DNA of 62,753 bases. It comes from Sedimentisphaerales bacterium (GTDB lineage: Bacteria > Planctomycetota > Phycisphaerae > Sedimentisphaerales > SG8-4). Made by a program: the position numbers and the translations under genes. The notes below the pieces were generated by a model, which had not been told where the DNA came from, made no database searches, and saw only the letters and a list, made by a program, of their open reading frames with translations. Positions 1 through 6,595 of the stretch are shown piece by piece; position 1 is the stretch's first letter; every line of letters starts with the position of its first letter. The stretch is from the NCBI GenBank assembly GCA_016928975.1, contig JAFGJR010000041.1, positions 1 to 62,753 on the forward strand, written 5' to 3'.

Positions 1-1530
1 ACCGTGCAGAACAACGCGCCGATCATCCATCCGACGATGCAGAATGCCGACTTCACCAGCCTGTGGCGCAACCTGGGCTCGTTCGACACGAACCCGATGG
101 GCATCGACTGGTTTGGCATGGTTTTCGGTCTTGGCCTGGCGGTCAGCTTCGGCTACTGGTGTACGGATTTCTTGCAGGTGCAACGGGTCCTCGTGGCCAA
201 GAACCTGCGCTCCGCGCAGAACGGCACGGTCATCGGAGCGGCCTTGAAGATGTGCGTGCCGCTGATCGTGACCATTCCGGGCCTGCTCGGATTGGCGGTG
301 CTGCTGAACCCGGACGGCTCGCCCATGGTCCTCGTGCCCGAAAGTGATCCGAGGGCCAACATTACCCATCGCACGTTCAACGATGTGCTGCCCTTGTTGA
401 TGGGTCAATACCTCGGACCGGGCCTGCTGGGCCTGGGCGTGACCGCGATGATCGCCGGCTTCATGTCCGGCATGGCTGGCAATGTCAGCGCGTTCGCCAC
501 CGTCTGGACGTACGACGTGTACCGGCCGCTGATCAACAAGAAGGCCAGTGACAAGCATTATCTGACGATGGGCCGCTGGTGTGCGATCCTGGGTGTCCTG
601 ATCTCCATCGGCACCGCGTACGCGCTCTTCTATTTCTCGAATATTCTCGAGTTCCTGCAGGTGCTCGTCTTTTTCTTCATCGTGCCATTGTTTGGCACGG
701 TGATTTTGGGCATGCTCTGGAAACGCGCGACCCCCGCCGGCGGCTTCTGGGGCTTCCTGGCGGCCATTGTCTTTTCGATGAGCATGTGGGTCTTCGTGCA
801 CACGTTCCCCGAAGGCTACCGTCCCCAGCCGAAGGTGTCGCTGCAAAAGGGCGCCGTCGTGACGCTCGACAAGACCACGCAAGGCAAGACCGAGACGATC
901 AATCAGATCACCGTCGAGAGCGGCACAGTGGATCTGGTCAACGTCCCGGTGCCGGCCGACGCAGGTGAGAAATCCCCGGTAGGAGCATCGACCAGTCTGG
1001 TGATGACCAACAGGGCAGGCAAGCCGGAGGTGATCTCAGGCGAGTTCACCGTGCAAAACACTGCCGCCGTGCTGCCGGCCGTTGCCAAGATCGGCGACAG
1101 CCAGGTCAACGTGCAGGTGCTGGCGCCGGAGGTCGTCCTGTCCGACTCGCGGCAGACGAGCAAGTTCGGCGTCGCAGGTGTGCCGGTGGTGCTCAAGCCC
1201 GGCGTGAAGGTCCAGGTCAGCGAATCGGTCTCGCGCTTCGTCCCAGCGGCGTTCAATCCCGACCATACGAAGTACGTGGCCCGCTCGGAAAAGGCCCAGG
1301 GCATGGCCGTCAATATGTACAGCGCCTTCTGGTCCCTCGTCGTATGCATGGGCGTCACGATCGGCGTCAGCCTGTTCACGAAGCCCAAGCCTGAGCCGGA
1401 GTTGAAGGACCTCGTATTCGGACTGACGAAAATGCCCCACGAGGGTCCGTGCCCGTGGTATCACAGCCCGAAGCTCTGGGCGGCGGTCATCCTCGTCGTG
1501 CTGGTCGCAATCAACGTCATCTTCTGGTGA
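1..1530 (+). CDS. Sodium:solute symporter (SSS family), 5'-truncated by window edge
   Basis: The reading frame is open at base 1, so the N-terminal transmembrane segments lie outside the window and 509 codons are visible. The segment FGYWCTDFLQVQRVLVAKN and the later GLGVTAMIAGFMSGMAGNVSAF match conserved helices of the SSS/SGLT sodium symporter family, which imports sugars, organic acids or amino acids with Na+. Several hydrophobic helices follow. A hydrophilic stretch of about 160 residues (roughly visible residues 275-435), rich in short beta-prone runs, then separates them from the last two helices, which is larger than a usual SSS loop. The C-terminus ends in a membrane helix and WxH-type residues. 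A small membrane protein follows 10 bp downstream, suggesting co-transcription. The substrate cannot be told from sequence; a sugar or uronate would suit the neighbourhood (inference). Confidence 0.9.
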   Translation, partial: TVQNNAPIIHPTMQNADFTSLWRNLGSFDTNPMGIDWFGMVFGLGLAVSFGYWCTDFLQVQRVLVAKNLRSAQNGTVIGAALKMCVPLIVTIPGLLGLAVLLNPDGSPMVLVPESDPRANITHRTFNDVLPLLMGQYLGPGLLGLGVTAMIAGFMSGMAGNVSAFATVWTYDVYRPLINKKASDKHYLTMGRWCAILGVLISIGTAYALFYFSNILEFLQVLVFFFIVPLFGTVILGMLWKRATPAGGFWGFLAAIVFSMSMWVFVHTFPEGYRPQPKVSLQKGAVVTLDKTTQGKTETINQITVESGTVDLVNVPVPADAGEKSPVGASTSLVMTNRAGKPEVISGEFTVQNTAAVLPAVAKIGDSQVNVQVLAPEVVLSDSRQTSKFGVAGVPVVLKPGVKVQVSESVSRFVPAAFNPDHTKYVARSEKAQGMAVNMYSAFWSLVVCMGVTIGVSLFTKPKPEPELKDLVFGLTKMPHEGPCPWYHSPKLWAAVILVVLVAINVIFW

Positions 1531-1540
1531 GGATCGATCC

Positions 1541-1768
1541 ATGGATCATAAACGCGAAATCCCCATCTGGTTCTTCATCGGCGCTCTGCTGACCGTCTAC
1601 GGCGTGCTGATCCTCGGATCGGGCATCTATCACCTGTTCAGTCCGCCAAAACAGGTCCTGGCGCTGTCCAACCTCCACGCGGACATCTGGTGGAGCCTCC
1701 TGCTGCTGGCTCTGGGACTGTTCTACACGATCCGCCACTGGCCGTTCAAAGGACGGGCCAAACCCTGA
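1541..1768 (+). CDS. Small two-helix membrane protein, symporter partner
   Basis: This 75-residue protein has two hydrophobic helices (about residues 9-30 and 48-64) joined by a short polar loop. It starts 10 bp after the symporter stop, with a GAGGATC ribosome-binding site before the ATG. The tight spacing implies the same transcript and perhaps a helper or stability role for the transporter (inference). I know of no characterised function. A class-C hairpin repeat starts 28 bp after its stop. Confidence 0.75.
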   Translation: MDHKREIPIWFFIGALLTVYGVLILGSGIYHLFSPPKQVLALSNLHADIWWSLLLLALGLFYTIRHWPFKGRAKP

Positions 1769-1795
1769 GGACCGGTGCGGCAACAACGTATTCTT

Positions 1796-1878
1796 CGGGT
1801 GGCATCGGCAAGGTCGAAGGCTTTGCCGATGGCGAATGAGCAAACCATCGGCAAGCTGGCGCTTGCCGCTGCCACCCG
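1796..1878. repeat. Class-C hairpin repeat, copy 1
   Basis: This 83-bp element has terminal inverted repeats, GGGTGGCATCGGCAA at the left and TTGCCGCTGCCACCC at the right, and an internal AAACCATCGGCAAGC. A near-identical copy lies at 44813-44894 and a shortened one at 32720-32757. It sits just after the symporter operon, where its hairpin could end transcription or protect the 3' end (inference). Confidence 0.8.
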
Positions 1879-1910
1879 TCTCCAATCCTCCATCATCAAT
1901 AATCAATTCG

Positions 1911-1939
1911 TTGACATTGCCGCGCCGGGGGTGTACTAT
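1911..1939 (+). promoter_or_regulatory. Sigma70-type promoter upstream of kdsB
   Basis: TTGACA at 1911-1916 and TACTAT at 1934-1939 are separated by exactly 17 bp. The predicted start of transcription, near 1946, falls almost on the ATG of a 30-codon ORF at 1948, so the transcript may be leaderless for that ORF. kdsB is the first full gene downstream. Confidence 0.65.
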
Positions 1940-1947
1940 AGGGTCCC

Positions 1948-2040
1948 ATGTGTTGCGGCGTGTGCCACAACGAAATGGGCTCTGGATCGACGATTCTACA
2001 GCGTGCTCTTTGCGATCGTAGGTTCATGGTAACGGTGTGA
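1948..2040 (+). CDS. Possible 30-residue leader peptide (Cys-rich N-terminus)
   Basis: The ORF starts about 8 nt after the TACTAT box and reads MCCGVCHNEMGSG at its N-terminus. It has no ribosome-binding site because the transcript would begin at or next to the ATG. It ends 34 bp before the chosen kdsB start and is in another frame. It could be a leaderless small protein or leader peptide, or chance. The evidence is only its position relative to the promoter and the cluster of three Cys residues. Confidence 0.25.
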   Translation: MCCGVCHNEMGSGSTILQRALCDRRFMVTV

Positions 2041-2074
2041 GCAGCCGGTCGTGAGCAGCAGTCGTAAGTCGTCA

Positions 2075-2968
2075 ATGGTAGATCATAACTCCAGTGTGAA
2101 AATCGTCGTCTGTATTCCTGCTCGCTACGCGTCTACCAGGTTCCCCGCGAAAGTTCTCGCCAAAGATACGGGCAAGTACCTTATCCAGCACACATGGGAG
2201 CAGGCTCGCAGGGCGAAATTGCCGGCGCGGGTGGTGATCGCCGCCGATGACGAGAAGATCGTGAAGGCCGCCCGCGAGTTCGGCGCCGAATGCGTCCTGA
2301 CCTCGCCGAACCATCAAAGCGGCACGGACCGCATCGCCGAAGCCGTGGGCAAGAGCGACGCGGACATCGTTATCAACGTCCAGGGCGACGAGCCCCAGAT
2401 CAACCCCGACCACATCGACTACCTGGCCCGGCTGCTGCTCGACAATGCGGATGCCCCGATGGCCACACTGGCCGCTGCCTTTGCGACCCGTGAACAAATC
2501 GCCGACCCGAACGTGGTTAAGGTGGTGGTCGCGAGTGTGGATTGCGGATTGCGGATTGCGGATTCAGCAGACCATAGACCGGAGGCCGGAGGCCAGAGGC
2601 GCCTACAGCCTACAGTCTCCAGCCTACGGCCTGCCGCGTACGTTGGCAAAGCGATTTACTTCTCACGCTCGGTGATTCCGTATGATCGGGAACATGCCGG
2701 CGTGGGCGATGTGAGTCATTATCTGCGTCATATTGGAGTTTACGCCTATCGCAGGGATTTTCTATTGAGGATCACGTCGTTGCCGCAGACACCTCTGGAG
2801 AAGCTGGAGAAACTCGAACAGCTCCGGGCCATCGAAAACGGCTTCACGATCCTGGTCGGCAAAGTCGAGCACACCTGCGAAGGCATCGACACCCCCGAGC
2901 AATACGGCGCATTTGTCGAACGATGGAATGGAAGCCACAGAGTGTGGAGAGGACACACGCAGGAGTAG
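2075..2968 (+). CDS. kdsB: 3-deoxy-manno-octulosonate cytidylyltransferase (CMP-KDO synthetase)
   Basis: KdsB activates KDO with CTP to make CMP-KDO for lipopolysaccharide in the cytoplasm. The family signatures are plain: IPARYASTRFPAK near the N-terminus, NHQSGTDRIAE, INVQGDEPQI, then YFSRSVIPYDRE and a late LEKLEQLRAIENG. It has about 297 residues against about 250 in typical KdsB. The excess is a block of about 36 residues (154-190) between the VVKVVVA strand and GKAIYFSR, encoded by a low-complexity repeat (GGATTGC units) that is absent from the family. The ATG at 2075 is chosen; GTG at 2051 or 2096 are alternatives, since no start has a good Shine-Dalgarno site. A CTP synthase gene lies downstream, separated by an FRG gene. 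Confidence 0.92.
   Translation: MVDHNSSVKIVVCIPARYASTRFPAKVLAKDTGKYLIQHTWEQARRAKLPARVVIAADDEKIVKAAREFGAECVLTSPNHQSGTDRIAEAVGKSDADIVINVQGDEPQINPDHIDYLARLLLDNADAPMATLAAAFATREQIADPNVVKVVVASVDCGLRIADSADHRPEAGGQRRLQPTVSSLRPAAYVGKAIYFSRSVIPYDREHAGVGDVSHYLRHIGVYAYRRDFLLRITSLPQTPLEKLEKLEQLRAIENGFTILVGKVEHTCEGIDTPEQYGAFVERWNGSHRVWRGHTQE
2534..2640. repeat. In-frame repeat inserted inside kdsB (class A)
   Basis: The DNA contains three tandem GGATTGC units followed by purine-rich GGAGGCCGGAGGCC and then CTACAGCCTACAGTCTCCAGCC-like units. It encodes the extra block of KdsB and keeps the frame. The same GGATTGC/GGAATGC vocabulary recurs inside queG (18105-18170) and the anti-sigma gene (52497-52580). Confidence 0.75.
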
Positions 2969-2994
2969 ATGCTGGCTGCAAGGTGATCGACACG

Positions 2995-3807
2995 ATGCAA
3001 GAGAAGACCCTTGAATGTTGGGAGGAGTTTGAAGAGGCTTCAGCGGCAATGATTTCCGACACGAAGAAACTGAAGAAAGAGCACGGGCTCCGTGCGGACT
3101 ACCCTCTTTTCAGGGGGGTGGGTGACTCTACGTATCATTTAGAGTCGTCCCTCGAAAGGATCAGAAAGGCAAAGGGCCTTTGCCCTTACACCAGTTTCTC
3201 GCAATACTGGCATACGACCAGGATAGCTCGTAAACACATCGAGACCGTCACTGGCAAGAAATGGGATCTGGATGCAGGCACGCCCCCGGAAGTCCCCCCT
3301 CAACCATCTGATATACCGGCCTATGAATTCATGGCGTACCTGAGACACACTGGCTTTCCCTCACCACTATTGGACTGGACCAAGTCGCCGTACATAGCCG
3401 CTTTCTTCGCTTTCAGAGACGTATGTCGCAAAGCAGCGGGCAAAGAACACGTTTCCATTTTCGCATACAGAGAATTCTGCGGGAAAGTGAAAGGCTTTTC
3501 CGCGCAAGAGCCACACATTTGCCATATTGGCCCCTGCATAACAACCTTCCCAACGCATTATCTGCAGCAGAGTGAGTATTCAATCTGTGTTCGGGAAGAA
3601 GGTGGAGGAACATACTTCGCCAATCATGAAGATGTCAAAGCTAAGAAAGGACAGGATGACTTGGTGAAATATAATATTCCGGTGTCGGAACGAGAGAAAG
3701 TGCTCAGAAGACTGGATTTGATGAATGTTACCGCATATTCACTATTTCACTCGGAACCGAGTCTCATGGATACGCTGGCCATTCGTGAACTTGTCTTGGA
3801 GATATGA
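2995..3807 (+). CDS. FRG-domain protein
   Basis: The 270-residue product carries the FRG signature near residues 32-40 (DYPLFRGVGDSTY) and the companion motif GFPSPLLDWTKSPYIAAFFAF near residues 120-140, both typical of the FRG domain (PF08867). The molecular function of this domain is not established; it is often found in accessory and defence-related genes. The ATG at 2995 has an AAGGTG site upstream and clears the kdsB stop; an overlapping start at 2923 is less likely. The gene is visibly more AT-rich than kdsB and pyrG and lies between these two nucleotide-sugar genes, which suggests insertion by horizontal transfer (inference). Confidence 0.8.
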   Translation: MQEKTLECWEEFEEASAAMISDTKKLKKEHGLRADYPLFRGVGDSTYHLESSLERIRKAKGLCPYTSFSQYWHTTRIARKHIETVTGKKWDLDAGTPPEVPPQPSDIPAYEFMAYLRHTGFPSPLLDWTKSPYIAAFFAFRDVCRKAAGKEHVSIFAYREFCGKVKGFSAQEPHICHIGPCITTFPTHYLQQSEYSICVREEGGGTYFANHEDVKAKKGQDDLVKYNIPVSEREKVLRRLDLMNVTAYSLFHSEPSLMDTLAIRELVLEI

Positions 3808-3863
3808 TTATCGTATGGTTCGTCCGATTCTTGCGCATTCTTCGGTGCAGTCGCAGCCCATGG

Positions 3864-3901
3864 CCGGGGACGCTGTCCCCGGACCCCTGGCATTTTTCGC
3901 T
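3864..3901. repeat. CCGGGGAC...GGCATTT box, copy 1
   Basis: A self-complementary CCGGGGAC/GTCCCCGG core is followed by ACCCCTGGCATTTTTCGCT. A second copy, diverged in the core, is at 62446-62482, almost 59 kb away. Confidence 0.6.
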
Positions 3902-3929
3902 TTGTGCCAGCAGCATGATGTGAGAGCAA

Positions 3930-3958
3930 GGCGATGCCACCGTACCGATGGCATCGCC
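3930..3958. repeat. 10-bp inverted repeat related to class C
   Basis: GGCGATGCCA and TGGCATCGCC form a perfect 10-bp stem with a 9-nt loop. The words resemble the class-C repeat ends (GGTGGCATCGGC) but the element is much shorter. Confidence 0.5.
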
Positions 3959-4277
3959 CATGCCACTGGACTGCTACGGCGCTCGGGGTGCTTGCCAGCA
4001 GAGCCCCCCACCTTCGCGGGGGCAGGCTCTATCCTCCGCAGGAGCGCACCCAGGCTACCTGCCGTGGCTCTGTGCGGCAAGTGGCAAATCCAGAAGCAGT
4101 CTTCATGCTATTGGCCCAAAGCGACAAATGCCGGGGTTTGGGGCAGAGCCCCAAGGAACCAACGATACAGAGCAGAGTGATGACATGGGATAGAGATTGG
4201 AATTCCAATCAGCGATAGCCACGTAGGGTGCGCAACGCACACGAGGATTCATATCAGGGACGGTAGAGAAGAGAAGC

Positions 4278-6086
4278 ATGGAACACGTTGAGGTAGGAAC
4301 TGGGATGGTTGATAGCAGGGAAATGTTCACGAAGATCAGCGATGCTTCGACGGAGAGCGAGTTCTTCTCGCCGATGCCGGCGAACTATCGCAAGGGCAAG
4401 ACCCGCTACGTGTTCGTCATGGGCACGGTGATGAGCGGACTGGGAAAAGGGATTTTCTCCTCGTGTCTGGCCAAGCTGTTGCAGGACAAGGGCCTGAAGG
4501 TGGCGCCCATCAAGCTGGAAGGCTACCTCAACGTCGACTCCGGCACGCTCAATCCCTTCCGCCACGGCGAGGTCTTCGTCCTCGACGACGGCATGGAAAC
4601 GGACATGGACCTGGGCACTTACGAGCGAATCCTCGACCAGGACCTCAGCCGGAACAACTTCGCCACGAGCGGCCAGATCTTCAGCTCCGTCCTCCACAAG
4701 GAGCGCCACGGCGACTACCTGGGCCGGGACGTGCAGATGATCCCGCACGTGACCGGCGAAGTGAAGCTGCGCCTGCGGCAGCTCGCCGCCGAGAGCAAGG
4801 CCGACGTCGTCTTCGTCGAGATCGGCGGCACCGTCGGCGACCTGGAAAACGCCTACTTCATCGAGGCGATGCGCGAGCTCGCCTACGAGGAAGGGCCGGG
4901 CAGCAGTTGCTTCGTCGCGCTGACCTATATCCTGGAGCCACCCGCTCTGGGCGAGCAGAAATCCAAGGCCGCCCAGCTCGGGATCAAGCAGGTGATGCAG
5001 CTCGGCATTCAGCCCGATATCATTGTCTGCCGGGCCACGAACCCGGTCAACGAGAAGGCCCGCCAGAAGATCAGCGTCTACAGCAACGTTCCGGTGGAGC
5101 GGGTGATCAGCCTGCCCGACTCGGCGAGCATCTATATGATTCCCGCCATGCTCCGCGACAACGGCCTGGACTTCGAGGTCCTGCGCCTGCTCAAGATCGA
5201 GGACCGCATCAACCTGCGCCACGAGCGAAAGGCCTGGGCCCGCTGGTGCGACTTCACCGACAAGATCGGCGCCGCCAAGTACGAGACGACCATCGGCATC
5301 ACCGGCAAGTACACCTCCGTGCGGGACAGCTACGCCTCGATCATCCACGCGCTGGAGCACGCGGGCATCGCGCTGGGCTGCAACGTGAAGATCGAGTGGA
5401 TCGAGACTACGTCCGTCACGGACGAGAGCGCCAGGCGGCACCTGGCCGACGTGGACGGGATCATCGTCCCCGGCGGATTCGGAGCCCGCGGGTCCGAGGG
5501 CAAAATCGCCTGCGTGCGGTACGCGAGGGAGAACGATCTGCCCTACCTGGGCCTGTGCTTCGGATTCCAGATGGCGGTGATCGAGTTTGCCCGCAACGTG
5601 TGCGGCCTCCAGGGCGCCAACAGCACGGAGCTGGACGCCAAGGCCCCGGAACCGGTGATCGACACACTGCCCGAGCAGAAGAAGATCGAGGGGCTCGGCG
5701 GCAACATGCGCCTGGGCGGCCGGGACATCAAGATCACGCCGCAAACCCTGGCCTGGGACCTGTTCGGCCAGAAGGACGCCGTCCGAATGAGGTTCCGGCA
5801 CCGCTACGAGGTCGATCCCCGCTACATCGAGACTCTGGAATCGCACGGCATGGTCTTCTCCGGCAGGGCCCCCGACCAGCCGATCATGCAAATCCTCGAA
5901 CTGCCGACGCACCCCTTCTTCATGGGCACGCAGGCCCACCCGTGCCTGACCTCGCGTCCGCTGCGGCCGCAACCGATGTTTGTCGGACTCGTCGCCGCCG
6001 CCATGCAACGACACCACCTGCAAGGCAACCTCCCCAGTTGCGTCGAAGCCGTCCGAAAAGTCTGCGCCTACGCGGAAGTAGTGTAG
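4278..6086 (+). CDS. pyrG: CTP synthase, divergent
   Basis: The protein has an N-terminal synthetase domain and a C-terminal class I glutamine amidotransferase domain, and would convert UTP to CTP. The synthetase part keeps SGLGKGI, HGEVFVLDDG, GDYLGRDVQMIPH and VEIGGTVGDLEN. It departs from the canonical form at GGVVSSLGKG (here GTVMSGLGKG) and LDPYINVDPG (here LEGYLNVDSG). The glutaminase nucleophile Cys427 in LGLCFGFQ is present. The usual triad motif HPEFTS reads HPCLTS, so His554 stays but the Glu is Cys556. At 602 residues it is about 55 longer than the usual form, mostly an N-terminal extension of about 40. The start is supported by GAGAAGAGAAGC before the ATG. It could supply CTP to the nearby KdsB. 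Glutamine-dependent activity is uncertain. Confidence 0.9.
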   Translation: MEHVEVGTGMVDSREMFTKISDASTESEFFSPMPANYRKGKTRYVFVMGTVMSGLGKGIFSSCLAKLLQDKGLKVAPIKLEGYLNVDSGTLNPFRHGEVFVLDDGMETDMDLGTYERILDQDLSRNNFATSGQIFSSVLHKERHGDYLGRDVQMIPHVTGEVKLRLRQLAAESKADVVFVEIGGTVGDLENAYFIEAMRELAYEEGPGSSCFVALTYILEPPALGEQKSKAAQLGIKQVMQLGIQPDIIVCRATNPVNEKARQKISVYSNVPVERVISLPDSASIYMIPAMLRDNGLDFEVLRLLKIEDRINLRHERKAWARWCDFTDKIGAAKYETTIGITGKYTSVRDSYASIIHALEHAGIALGCNVKIEWIETTSVTDESARRHLADVDGIIVPGGFGARGSEGKIACVRYARENDLPYLGLCFGFQMAVIEFARNVCGLQGANSTELDAKAPEPVIDTLPEQKKIEGLGGNMRLGGRDIKITPQTLAWDLFGQKDAVRMRFRHRYEVDPRYIETLESHGMVFSGRAPDQPIMQILELPTHPFFMGTQAHPCLTSRPLRPQPMFVGLVAAAMQRHHLQGNLPSCVEAVRKVCAYAEVV

Positions 6087-6116
6087 GACTGATAGGACGA
6101 ACGGGGCCGATAGGAC

Positions 6117-6515
6117 CTATGGTCGCTTGGACTCCGATTCGAGCTCCTTGATTTCGGCCTCAAGCCGCTCCGTTTCTCTGCGCAGGCGGGCGTTCTCGTT
6201 CATCACTTCTGTCGTCACGTCACGGACGCGCTCGTCGACGTGCTTGTTGAGGTCCTTTTGCAGTTGCTCGGCGCGAGCCCGGGACCTGGCCAGGTCCTGC
6301 TCCTGCCGCTGCATTCGCTCGGCGTCCCGCTTCTGCTGGGCCTCCATCCGCGATTGCTGCCTCTTCAGGCGCTCCTTGAGCTGCATATTCTCCGCCGCCA
6401 GGAGCCTGGCCTGTCTCTCCTTGCGAGTCGGCGGCTCGTCGCATCCTGCAAGCAGCGCGACGATGGTGAAACACACGACAGTCGCAACGACGCGGCCGGA
6501 GAGTGCCTTGCCCAT
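6117..6515 (-). CDS. Coiled-coil lipoprotein of unknown function
   Basis: The 132-residue product has a signal sequence ending in the lipobox LLAGC, so it should be lipidated at that Cys and exported. The rest is a charged coiled coil rich in Arg, Gln and Glu from about residue 40 to the end (ENMQLKERLKRQQ, RLRRETERLEAEIKELE). The start is the ATG at 6515, preceded by AAAGGGCAGGG; longer in-frame starts would bury the signal peptide. It faces pyrG tail to tail, and its stop codon lies in a TAGGACC repeat of the intergenic gap. The role is unknown; a periplasmic spacer or envelope protein is possible. Confidence 0.7.
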   Translation of the reverse strand: MGKALSGRVVATVVCFTIVALLAGCDEPPTRKERQARLLAAENMQLKERLKRQQSRMEAQQKRDAERMQRQEQDLARSRARAEQLQKDLNKHVDERVRDVTTEVMNENARLRRETERLEAEIKELESESKRP

Positions 6516-6595
6516 ATCCCTGCCCTTTCCATTCTCGACACGGGTCGGAATCATTGCCCTGATTCTAACCACACTCCACCGGTCGTCAAGCCGGG

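Larger units (their letters stand above)
3808..4277. other. Repeat-dense intergenic stretch before pyrG
   Basis: No convincing gene is seen in these 470 bp. They hold a box (3864-3901) with the palindrome CCGGGGACGCTGTCCCCGG followed by ACCCCTGGCATTTTTCGCT, which recurs at 62446-62482. They also hold a 10-bp inverted repeat GGCGATGCCA/TGGCATCGCC (3930-3958) and CACGTAGGGTGCGCAACGCA near 4220. The mosaic of repeats fits a spot of repeated insertion. Confidence 0.6.

Noticed and set aside
4254..6023. An open frame of 589 codons antisense to pyrG
   Set aside because: Same reason: the pyrG frame on the plus strand has all the motifs, and the antisense product is a low-information Val/Leu/Asp/Gly-rich sequence.
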